Below, in pieces: positions 24,682 through 32,119 of a stretch of DNA of 64,000 nt. Made by a program: the position numbers and the translations under genes. Every line of letters begins with the position of its first letter. Position 1 is the stretch's first letter. Below the pieces are notes generated by a model. It was not told the DNA's origin. It saw nothing but the letters and a program-made list of their open reading frames with translations, and did not search any database. The stretch spans positions 248,001 to 312,000 of the forward strand of contig NZ_JQGC01000006.1 in NCBI RefSeq assembly GCF_000743575.1, written 5' to 3'. Source of the DNA: Devosia riboflavina. Its GTDB lineage: Bacteria; Pseudomonadota; Alphaproteobacteria; Rhizobiales; Devosiaceae.

Positions 24682-25599
24682 CTAGCCGTTCGGAAAACCT
24701 TGCGTCTCGACTGTGTACCCAGCCGCCGTCATCACGCGCATCAGTTCCTTGTGGCCCACCTGCGCCATTTTCAGCGGCGGGTTCTTCTTCGGGTCCTGCT
24801 CGGCTTCAACGACGAACCAGCCCTCATAGCCATGATCCGCCAGCCGCTGCACGATGGCTCCAAAGTCGAGCGACCCATCCCCCGGCACCGTAAAGGCACC
24901 CAGCGCCACTGCATCGAGAAAACTCTGCTTCGTCCGATCCAGCCCGTCGACCACCGAGCGGCGAATATCCTTCACATGCACATGGTTGATCCGCCCATGG
25001 TGCTTATCAATCGCCCGCAGCGGATCGCCCCCGGCAAAAGCCAGATGTCCCGCATCGAGCAGCAGTGGAATGCCTTCCCCCGAAGCGGCCATAAAGGCAT
25101 CCAGCTCCGGCTCGGTCTCAACCACAGCCGCCATATGATGATGATAGCTCAGCGGCATCCCCTGTTCGGCGCACCATTCGCCAAACTGGGTCACCTTCCG
25201 CCCGTAAGCCTTCATCTCGTCGTTCGAAAGCTTCGGCTTCCGCGCCAGCGGAATCTCGCGCTTCCCCTGGATCGACCGGCCCACTTCGCCATAAACGATG
25301 CAGGGCGCGTTGACGGCCTTGAACAGCTCGATCATCGGCAGAATGCGGTCCTTGTTGGCCGCCAGCTCTTCCTCGACCAGCGTCCCGGAAAACCACCCGC
25401 CGCAAAGCGTCACATCCGCCGCCTTGAGGATCGGCAGCATCACATCGGGATCGTCAGGAAACCGCCGTCCCTTCTCCATCCCGGTAAACCCGGCCGACCG
25501 CGATTGCCTGAGGCATTCTTCGAGCGACACATCATCGCTCAGCTCCACCAGATCGTCGTTCCACCACGCAATGGGCGACATCCCAAGTTTGGCTTTCAT
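24682..25599 (-). CDS. iolE: myo-inosose-2 dehydratase
   Basis: IolE removes water from scyllo-inosose to give 3D-(3,5/4)-trihydroxycyclohexane-1,2-dione. The 305-residue xylose-isomerase-like TIM barrel has GMEKGRRFP, YHHHMAAVVETEPELD, LLLDAGHLAFAGGDP and HVHVKDIR, which supply the metal-binding acids and histidines. ATG at 25599 is preceded by GGAGAGACG. A 216-base gap holding repeats separates it from iolD. Confidence 0.94.
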   Translation of the reverse strand: MKAKLGMSPIAWWNDDLVELSDDVSLEECLRQSRSAGFTGMEKGRRFPDDPDVMLPILKAADVTLCGGWFSGTLVEEELAANKDRILPMIELFKAVNAPCIVYGEVGRSIQGKREIPLARKPKLSNDEMKAYGRKVTQFGEWCAEQGMPLSYHHHMAAVVETEPELDAFMAASGEGIPLLLDAGHLAFAGGDPLRAIDKHHGRINHVHVKDIRRSVVDGLDRTKQSFLDAVALGAFTVPGDGSLDFGAIVQRLADHGYEGWFVVEAEQDPKKNPPLKMAQVGHKELMRVMTAAGYTVETQGFPNG

Positions 25600-25629
25600 T
25601 CTTTTCGTCTCTCCTCGTCCACCGCTCTT

Positions 25630-25802
25630 CCCCTCGCCCCTTGCGGGAGAGGGACAGACTTTTCGCGTTCAGCGAAAAGTCAGGGTGAGGGGTTCTATCC
25701 CCACGCTCAATTCTCAATTGTGTCGTCATTGCCCGGCTTGTCCGGGCAATCCATCTCGCCTCCGCTGGGGACCACCGGAACAAGCCCGGTGGTGACGACC
25801 CC
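25630..25802. repeat. palindromic repeats, family C, between iolD and iolE
   Basis: Several hairpins follow one another: CCCTCGCCCC/GGGAGAGGG, ACTTTTCGC-N5-GCGAAAAGT (25658-25680) and ATTGCCCGG-N5-CCGGGCAAT (25728-25750), then GGGGACCACCGG/CCCGGTGGT. Units of this type are common between genes of Hyphomicrobiales. They fill most of the iolD-iolE gap. Confidence 0.7.
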
Positions 25803-25815
25803 TTTAGGTCAGTAA

Positions 25816-27663
25816 CTATCCAATCCGCTGCGCCTGAAGCGCCTTCAAATACCCCTCGCGCGCCGCATTGACCTGCGACCGCTCGCTGACTTCCGGCACC
25901 GCCACATCCCACCAATGCCCACCGGCATCCGTAGTAACAAGCGGATCAGTATCAATCACAATCACCGTCGTCCGATCCGCATCCGCCGTCTCGGCCAGCG
26001 CCGCCTCAAGCTCGGCAATCGACCCAACCTTACGGCTCACCGCCCCCATCGCCGCCGCATGCGCAGCAAAGTCGATATTCGGCAGCGCCACATGCTGGGT
26101 ATCCTTCAGTAGGTTGTTAAAATTCGCCCCGCCGGTCGCCATCTGCAGCCGGTTGATGCAGCCATAGCCGGCATTATCCAGCAGCACGATCGTCAGCTTC
26201 GCCCCCAGCATGATCGACGAAACGATCTCCGAGTTCAGCATCATATAGCTGCCATCGCCGACCATCACGACCACGTCGTCTTCCGGCCGCGCCAGCTTCA
26301 CGCCGAGCCCACCGGCAATCTCGTACCCCATGGTCGAAAAACCATATTCGAGATGATAGCTGCCCGGCGCATCCGCCTTCCAGAGCTTGTGCAATTCGCC
26401 CGGCAAACCGCCCGCGGCGCAGACCAGCGTCGCCTTCTGCCGCGCCCGCTGCACCGCCCCGATCACCTGCGCATCCGAAGGCAGCTCCGCATTGGTCGGG
26501 CCAGTCGCGGCATCAGCGTCCAGCAGCCATTTGTCCTTTTCCCGCATGGCCTTATGGGTCCAATCGGAATCAACCTGCCAACCCATCAGCGCCGCATCCA
26601 GCGCTTCAAGTCCTACGCGAGCATCGCTTACGAGCGGCAGCGCCTCATGCTTGCCGGCGTCAAACGGCTGGACATTGAGCCCGACGATTTTCACCGCCTC
26701 GTTCTTGAACAGCGCCCACGACCCCGTGGTGAAATCCTGCAACCGCGTCCCGACCGCGATCACCACATCGGCCTCTTCCGCCAGCACATTCGATGCTGAA
26801 GAACCGGTAACCCCAACGCTACCCATATTGAGCTCATGCCCATGGGGCAGGGCGCTCTTGCCCGCCTGTGTCTCCATCACCGGAATGCCATGCTCCTCGG
26901 CGAAGGCGGCCAGACTCTCGCTCGCCTCCGAATAGAGCACGCCGCCCCCGGCGATGATGACAGGCTTCTTGCTCAGCTTGATCGCCGCCGCCGCCGTCGC
27001 AAACTCGTCGGCGTCGGGCATGATCCGCCGCGGCACCCAAACCTTCTCGGCAAAGAAGCTCTCGGGATAATCATAGGCTTCCGCCTGCACATCCTGGCAG
27101 AGGCTCAGCGTCACCGGCCCGCATTCGGCCGGATCGGTAAGCACCTGCATAGCCCGCCGCAGCGCCGGAATGATCTGCTCCGGCCGCGTGATCCGATCGA
27201 AATAGCGGCTGACCGGCCGAAAGCAGTCATTGGCCGAAACCGTGCCATCGCCCCAGTCTTCCACCTGCTGCAAGACAGGATCAGGCAGCCGATTGGCAAA
27301 CACATCGCCCGGCAACAGCAGCACCGGCAACCGGTTCACATGCGCCAACGCCGCCGCCGTCACCATGTTCAGCGCTCCCGGCCCGATGGAAGAAGTCACC
27401 GCCATGAACCGCCGCCGGAAGCTGGCTTTCGCATAGGCAATGGCCGCATGCGCCATGCCCTGTTCGTTCTGCCCGCGATAGGTCGGCAACGTATCCTTCA
27501 CGCCATAAAGCGCCTCGCCCACCCCGGCCACATTGCCATGCCCGAAAATGGCAAAGACGCCACCAAAGATCGGCACCGTCTCCCCGGCAATCACAGTCTT
27601 CTGCGCCGTAAGAAAACGCGCAACCGCCTGCGCCATGGTCAATCGAACAGTTTTCTGGCTCAT
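25816..27663 (-). CDS. iolD: 3D-(3,5/4)-trihydroxycyclohexane-1,2-dione hydrolase
   Basis: IolD opens the ring of the diketone to 5-deoxy-glucuronate. The 615-residue enzyme is thiamine-diphosphate dependent: N-terminal PYR domain (IFGGVFAIFGHGNVAGVGEAL, with RGQNEQGMAHAA), a central domain, and the PP domain with VGDGSYMMLNSEI (GDG and NSE motif). An in-frame GTG two codons upstream exists; the ATG at 27663 has GAGGAG at good spacing. It follows iolC in the operon, with family A repeats between the two. Confidence 0.94.
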   Translation of the reverse strand: MSQKTVRLTMAQAVARFLTAQKTVIAGETVPIFGGVFAIFGHGNVAGVGEALYGVKDTLPTYRGQNEQGMAHAAIAYAKASFRRRFMAVTSSIGPGALNMVTAAALAHVNRLPVLLLPGDVFANRLPDPVLQQVEDWGDGTVSANDCFRPVSRYFDRITRPEQIIPALRRAMQVLTDPAECGPVTLSLCQDVQAEAYDYPESFFAEKVWVPRRIMPDADEFATAAAAIKLSKKPVIIAGGGVLYSEASESLAAFAEEHGIPVMETQAGKSALPHGHELNMGSVGVTGSSASNVLAEEADVVIAVGTRLQDFTTGSWALFKNEAVKIVGLNVQPFDAGKHEALPLVSDARVGLEALDAALMGWQVDSDWTHKAMREKDKWLLDADAATGPTNAELPSDAQVIGAVQRARQKATLVCAAGGLPGELHKLWKADAPGSYHLEYGFSTMGYEIAGGLGVKLARPEDDVVVMVGDGSYMMLNSEIVSSIMLGAKLTIVLLDNAGYGCINRLQMATGGANFNNLLKDTQHVALPNIDFAAHAAAMGAVSRKVGSIAELEAALAETADADRTTVIVIDTDPLVTTDAGGHWWDVAVPEVSERSQVNAAREGYLKALQAQRIG

Positions 27664-27689
27664 GGCCACTCCTCATTTCTTGGTGGGTT

Positions 27690-27795
27690 ACCCCCACCCT
27701 CATTCCCTCCCCACAAGGGGGAGGGAGGCGCATGCCCAACTCTCTCGGCTCTTTCGTCTCCCTCCCCCTTGTGGGGAGGGATCAAGGGTGGGGGT
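27690..27795. repeat. inverted pair of family A repeats between iolC and iolD
   Basis: The left arm CCCCCACCCTCATTCCCTCC and the right arm, ending GGGTGGGGGT, are inverted copies, each with its own CCCTCCCC/GGGGAGGG hairpin, separated by about 35 bases. The layout matches 16066-16170. Confidence 0.8.
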
Positions 27796-27812
27796 ATCGG
27801 CGCCAGCCGACC

Positions 27813-29714
27813 CTAAGCCCCATCCCAGGCCGCCACCAATCCCGCGAACCGCTGCGCCATCATCGCCACGGCTTCGTCATCGCCAATCCGCCCATCAAGC
27901 CATGCCCGCGCCGCATCGCCAAAGATCGTCCGCCCCACGGCAAAGCCCTTCACCGATTTCGACGTCTTCGCTGCTGCAAATCCCGCCACCAGTTCCGACT
28001 GTGGCGCATCGAGCCCCAGGAGCACAACACCTCGACAGAACGGATCATTAGCCTCAATCACGGCATCAATCTGCCGCCAGGCCTCAACCCCTGGCTGCGT
28101 CTCGAGCTTCCACCAGTCCGGCTTGATCCCGGCCGCATAGACATCCTTCAATGCCCGCGCCGCCGTATCGTCCTTCAGCGCGCCATGCTTGCTGGAAATG
28201 ATCTCCACCAGCAATTCGCGCCCAACTTTTCGCGCCGCATCATAAGCCGCCCGCAGCTTGGTGATCTGCACCTCGCGCAGCTCCGCCGCATCGTCCGGGT
28301 GATAGAAGCACAGCACCTTGATGCAGTGATCCACCGGCCAATCCACCAGCCGAGATCCCAGATCCTGCGAAAATTCAAACTGCAGCGGCCGCGAGCCCGG
28401 CAATTCAATCGGCTTCGCCACCCAGAAATTGGGAATCGCACTCGCCGCATAAAGCGCATCACGCCCATATTTGTCGTCGAGCAGCATGCCAAAGCCATCG
28501 CGACCATCAGCCACCTGCGCGGCCGCCTTCACCGCCAGCACTTTTAGCTCCGGTATCCGCGCCAACTTCTGCGCATCGCCCCCCGCCATATCCTCAAGCT
28601 GCGAGCGATGGTCGATCGCTAGGGCTTTCATGCTGGGGATCTCGCGCCGCCGCGTCGTCGCCCAATGCACGTGGTTGATCGCCTCATCCTTGCGCAGCGC
28701 CCGTTCCTTGCTGCCATGCTCAAGGAAATAGGAAAGCTCCGTCCACGTCGGAATCTCCGGCGCACAGAGCAGCCGGCTCACGGCAAAAGCCCCGCAGGCA
28801 TTGGCCCAGGTCGCGCTCGTCGCATGCGGTTCCCCGCGCAGCCAGCCACGCAGGAACCCGCTCATGAAAGCGTCGCCGGCCCCGAGCACATTATAAACCT
28901 CGATCGGAAACCCCTTGCCGACGATCCCGTCTTCGAGATCATCCGGAATGGCCCCGTCATAAACGATGCACCCCATCGGCCCACGCTTGAGCACAATGGT
29001 TCCGTTCGAAAAACTCCGAATGGTCTTCAGCGCCGCCGTGAGCTCGCTCTCGCCCGAAGCGATGAGCACCTCCTCCTCAGTGCCAACGATCAGGTCGCAA
29101 TCCGCCAGCACCGTCTGCAGGTGCTTCGACACCTCATCCGAAGCGATATAGCGGCTGTCGCCGGCATCATGCCCCGCGAGGCCCCAAAGGTTCGGGCGAT
29201 AGTCGATATCGAAAACGATCCTTGAGCCATTCGCCTTGGCAATCCGCATCGCCTTGCGCTGCGCCGCATCGCTATTTGGCTTGGCAAAGTGCGTTCCGGT
29301 CACCAGCACCGCCTTGGCCGACCGCACGAAGTCCTCGTTGATATCGCCTTCATTCAGCGCCGCATCGGCGCAGTTGTCGCGATAAAAGATCAGCGGAAAC
29401 GACTTGTCATTCTCGACCGAGAGCAGCACCAGCGCCGTCAGCCTCTCGGGGTCAGTGACAATCCCCTTGGTCTCGACGCCCTCGCGCTGCAATTGCTCGC
29501 GAATGAAGCGGCCCATCTGCTCATTGCCGACGCGCGTAATCAGTGCCGACTTCAATCCCAGCCGCGCCGTGCCAACCGAAATGTTCGTCGGACACCCGCC
29601 AACCGATTTCGCAAAGCTGCCGATATCCTCGAGCCGCGTGCCGATCTGCTGGCCATAAAGGTCCACCGAGGCTCGGCCAATGGTGATCACATCGAGCGTC
29701 TTATTCGTGCTCAC
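27813..29714 (-). CDS. iolC: 5-dehydro-2-deoxygluconokinase fused to DUF2090 aldolase-like domain
   Basis: The N-terminal half (residues 1 to about 320) is a PfkB-type kinase that phosphorylates 2-deoxy-5-keto-gluconate; it has GRASVDLYG, SVGGCPTNISVGTARLG and the catalytic GAGDAFMSGFLRG motif. The C-terminal half (about 330-633) is DUF2090, which in relatives is treated as the next enzyme, the class I-like aldolase cleaving the kinase product. The fusion is known in rhizobia and Brucella. Start is GTG at 29714 with GGAGGAA upstream. It is the first enzyme gene after the RpiR regulator. Confidence 0.92.
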   Translation of the reverse strand: MSTNKTLDVITIGRASVDLYGQQIGTRLEDIGSFAKSVGGCPTNISVGTARLGLKSALITRVGNEQMGRFIREQLQREGVETKGIVTDPERLTALVLLSVENDKSFPLIFYRDNCADAALNEGDINEDFVRSAKAVLVTGTHFAKPNSDAAQRKAMRIAKANGSRIVFDIDYRPNLWGLAGHDAGDSRYIASDEVSKHLQTVLADCDLIVGTEEEVLIASGESELTAALKTIRSFSNGTIVLKRGPMGCIVYDGAIPDDLEDGIVGKGFPIEVYNVLGAGDAFMSGFLRGWLRGEPHATSATWANACGAFAVSRLLCAPEIPTWTELSYFLEHGSKERALRKDEAINHVHWATTRRREIPSMKALAIDHRSQLEDMAGGDAQKLARIPELKVLAVKAAAQVADGRDGFGMLLDDKYGRDALYAASAIPNFWVAKPIELPGSRPLQFEFSQDLGSRLVDWPVDHCIKVLCFYHPDDAAELREVQITKLRAAYDAARKVGRELLVEIISSKHGALKDDTAARALKDVYAAGIKPDWWKLETQPGVEAWRQIDAVIEANDPFCRGVVLLGLDAPQSELVAGFAAAKTSKSVKGFAVGRTIFGDAARAWLDGRIGDDEAVAMMAQRFAGLVAAWDGA

Positions 29715-29805
29715 CCAAATTCCTCCCGCGGCGGCTTGTATGGGAGGAATTGAAACACATCTTCCAAATCAGTTCAAATATAGAATTTCTGTTCCATCAC
29801 AAAAA

Positions 29806-30645
29806 TCAGCCCCGCCGACGCTCTTCTGCGATAGCAACAGCCAGCGCCATGGCAAAAGCCATGCTGGCGGAGAGCGAGCGGAACCCGGCATGGTCGGCCT
29901 CGACCAGTTCGAACCAGATGGTCGAACATTCCGCCAGCGGCGAAAACGCCGAGTCGGTCAGCGACACCACCGGTATTCCCCGCGCCGCCAAAGCCGAGGC
30001 CTGCGCACTCGTCTCCGGCGCATAGCCCGAAAAGCTCACCGCAAAAGCCGCGTCACCCTCATCGGCCAAAGCAAGGAGATCGTCATCGATCCCCGACGCC
30101 GTCCCGGCGATCTGGCAGCGGATTTTGAGCTGGGAGAGGGCATAGGCCATGTAGGTCGCAATCGGATAGCTTCTCCGTCGCGCAATCAGGTGAATGGTGC
30201 CTGCCGATGCTAACAGTCTGCTAGCGGATTCGAACTTTTGCGGGTCGATTGCGGCGCTCAAATTATCAAGGCTGCGATGCGCCGCGCCGATGAAGGAATT
30301 GAGGATTGCCGCCGATCCGGCAGCCACCGCATCCCCACCCTCGAGCTCCACCAGCCGATCCTCATAGCTCGAATTGCGCTCCCGCAACCGCGCCCGAAAT
30401 ACCGCCTGCAGCGCCGAAAACCCATCAAATCCAAAGGTTTGCGAGAATCGCACCAGCGTCGAAGGCTGCACTTCTGCATCCATGGCAATGCTCGCCGCAG
30501 TGCCAAAGGCTATCTCGTCGGGATTATCCAGCGCAAACGCCGCCACCTGCGCCAGCCGCTTGGGCAGCTCCCGCCGCCGTTCCAGGATAAGTGTCCGCAG
30601 CGCTTCGAAATTCTTCGGCGCGCCCTGAATCTCTCCCCGGTCCAT
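29806..30645 (-). CDS. iolR: RpiR/MurR-family regulator, probably IolR
   Basis: This 279-residue regulator has an N-terminal RpiR helix-turn-helix (FGTAASIAMDAEVQPSTLVRFSQTFGFDGFSALQAVFR) and a C-terminal SIS sugar-isomerase domain (IHLIARRRSYPIATYMAYAL, VSFSGYAPETSAQASALAARGIPVVSLTD). SIS domains bind phosphosugars, so an inositol-pathway intermediate is the likely ligand. It lies 91 bases upstream of iolC on the same strand, so it probably represses the iol genes. The symbol rests on context. Confidence 0.85.
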   Translation of the reverse strand: MDRGEIQGAPKNFEALRTLILERRRELPKRLAQVAAFALDNPDEIAFGTAASIAMDAEVQPSTLVRFSQTFGFDGFSALQAVFRARLRERNSSYEDRLVELEGGDAVAAGSAAILNSFIGAAHRSLDNLSAAIDPQKFESASRLLASAGTIHLIARRRSYPIATYMAYALSQLKIRCQIAGTASGIDDDLLALADEGDAAFAVSFSGYAPETSAQASALAARGIPVVSLTDSAFSPLAECSTIWFELVEADHAGFRSLSASMAFAMALAVAIAEERRRG

Positions 30646-30665
30646 GCGAGTCCCCTAAAATAGCA

Positions 30666-30692
30666 GCGCCGGCAATATGACATTGCCGGCGC
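30666..30692 (-). terminator. intrinsic terminator for ribN
   Basis: GCGCCGGCAAT and ATTGCCGGCGC form a perfect eleven-base-pair stem with a five-base loop. On the minus strand it is followed by TGCTATTTTA, a weak T-run. It lies between the ribN stop and the iolR start. Confidence 0.75.
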
Positions 30693-30725
30693 CGTATTTG
30701 GAAGAATTATTCTACGTTTAGAACG

Positions 30726-31697
30726 CTATGCCGTCGCGAGCTTGGTGGGGCGTTCGCGGCCCTCCACCAGATAGAGGAACAGCGAAGCGAGGATAATGAG
30801 CGCTGCACCGGGCCAGAACCAGATGGAGGGTACCTGGCCAAGCACGATCCAACCCACGATTGCCCCAAGCGGCACCTTCAGGTCGCCAAATGGCTGCAGG
30901 AAGGTGGCGTCGGCCGCGCGATAAGCAAAGCTCAGCAGATACTGCGCCGCCCCCGTCAATGCGCCCAGCAACAGGAGCAGCAACAGGCCCGTCCCCGTAG
31001 GCAGGGCAAACGGAAATCCGGGAGCAGCACCAGCCGGCAGGATCCACGAGAAAGCGGTGGCCAAAAGCAGGATTGCCAGGTGGTTCGGGGTAATCAGTAC
31101 CAGCAGCGAGATGGTTAGGGTTTCCGGGCTTTCACCCTTACGCGTCAGGTACTTGGTGAGAATGTCGGTCGTTGCCCATAGCGCCGCCGCCACGATTGGC
31201 ACAAAGGTTTGCCAAGTAAAGCCTTCAGCGCCAATACCCGAGACGATGATCGCGCCGGCAAAGCCGAGCAGGGCCGCCGCGATGCGGGCCGTGGAGGCTC
31301 TTTCGCCCAGAAGCACGGTGGAGCCGAGAATGATGAACAGCGGCCCGGTGGCGAGCAGCGTCACCATCTGCCAGATCGGCACGCCCGAGGCAAAACCATA
31401 GACAAAAACATGCACGCCGAGCGCCGAGGTGAAGGCGCGAACCTCGTGCGCCAGCGGATGGCTGGTGCGCAAGTTATTGATGCCAATGCGGAAAATAAGC
31501 GGCAGCGCCAGAATGGAAGCGATCACATACTGCCAAAAGGCCATGCCGGTCGAACTCATGCCGAACCCGCCATACTCGGTCGGAGTCGGCAGAACCGCCT
31601 GCAGCGTGTTGGAGCCGGCAAAAGCCAGGCTTGCAGCCAGCATGAAAGCAGCGCCCGAAGCGGCGCTGGCATGGGTAGAAGAGGAAATCTGGTTCAT
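30726..31697 (-). CDS. ribN: riboflavin transporter RibN (EamA family)
   Basis: This 323-residue inner-membrane protein has about ten helices in two EamA repeats. In Rhizobium leguminosarum and other proteobacteria the EamA protein RibN imports riboflavin and is controlled by an FMN riboswitch. Here a complete FMN riboswitch precedes the gene, which is the main reason for the call. The ATG at 31697 has AAAGGA eight bases upstream. The substrate is inferred from the riboswitch and family, not from residues. Confidence 0.88.
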   Translation of the reverse strand: MNQISSSTHASAASGAAFMLAASLAFAGSNTLQAVLPTPTEYGGFGMSSTGMAFWQYVIASILALPLIFRIGINNLRTSHPLAHEVRAFTSALGVHVFVYGFASGVPIWQMVTLLATGPLFIILGSTVLLGERASTARIAAALLGFAGAIIVSGIGAEGFTWQTFVPIVAAALWATTDILTKYLTRKGESPETLTISLLVLITPNHLAILLLATAFSWILPAGAAPGFPFALPTGTGLLLLLLLGALTGAAQYLLSFAYRAADATFLQPFGDLKVPLGAIVGWIVLGQVPSIWFWPGAALIILASLFLYLVEGRERPTKLATA

Positions 31698-31704
31698 ATG
31701 TCGT

Positions 31705-31736
31705 CCTTTCCGTAACCAGTTTCCCCAGGGTTACGG
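31705..31736 (-). promoter_or_regulatory. hairpin next to the ribN ribosome binding site
   Basis: On the minus strand CCGTAACC pairs with GGTTACGG (eight base pairs, eleven-base loop), and AAAGGA follows at once. Formation of this hairpin, or of an alternative structure with the upstream leader, would set access to the ribosome site, so it is a candidate part of the riboswitch expression platform. Confidence 0.5.
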
Positions 31737-31797
31737 GAAGGCGACGCAGAACTCTGCCCGCGTAAAACGCAAGCATAGTCAGGCGCTTGAGGCCAAC

Positions 31798-31940
31798 CCA
31801 TTCTCTTTCATCCGGACTATGACCGTCGGCTCCGGAATCACACCGGATCTGCTGACCCTCCGGCCAAAAGACCAAAGGCGCTCGCGGGCTTGGCGTTGCC
31901 GCCTTACCGCCGGTGGGGAGTTTCACCCCGCCCTGAGAAT
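31798..31940 (-). ncRNA. FMN riboswitch (RFN element) controlling ribN
   Basis: On the minus strand the conserved parts appear in order: AGGGCGGGGTGAAACTCCCC, ACCGGCGGT, AGCCCGCGAGC, GGTCAGCAGATCCGGT, GATTCCGGAGCCGACGGT, and AGTCCGGATGAAAGAGA. This is a full match to the RFN element, which binds FMN and lowers expression when flavin is plentiful. The gap to ribN is 100 bases, with the ribosome-site hairpin. Confidence 0.97.
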
Positions 31941-31968
31941 TGCATGAGATCGTAATCTCACGATGGAT

Positions 31969-31997
31969 AAGATAGGGCAGGGACGTTGCCCTGGCAA
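31969..31997 (-). promoter_or_regulatory. candidate sigma-70 promoter of ribN leader
   Basis: On the minus strand TTGCCA and TATCTT are separated by exactly 17 bases. Transcription would begin near 31961, about 20 bases before the FMN aptamer. An inverted repeat TGAGAT-CGTA-ATCTCA (31945-31960) lies right at the expected start site. Confidence 0.55.
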
Positions 31998-32072
31998 TTG
32001 CACCAAAGGGTACAAACTGTCTTCCCAAGGTGAACAGTCGAAACGTATGTGCCCGCTGCTCTGCGCCAACGA

Positions 32073-32097
32073 AAAAGGGGCCCGTCGCCGGACCCCC
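32073..32097 (-). terminator. intrinsic terminator of the fusion dehydrogenase gene
   Basis: On the minus strand GGGGTCCG and CGGGCCCC form a stem (one G-T pair) with a short loop, followed by TTTTTC. It lies 23 bases after the stop codon at 32120. Confidence 0.8.
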
Positions 32098-32119
32098 TGA
32101 TCTACTTGAAGTTGGCAGC

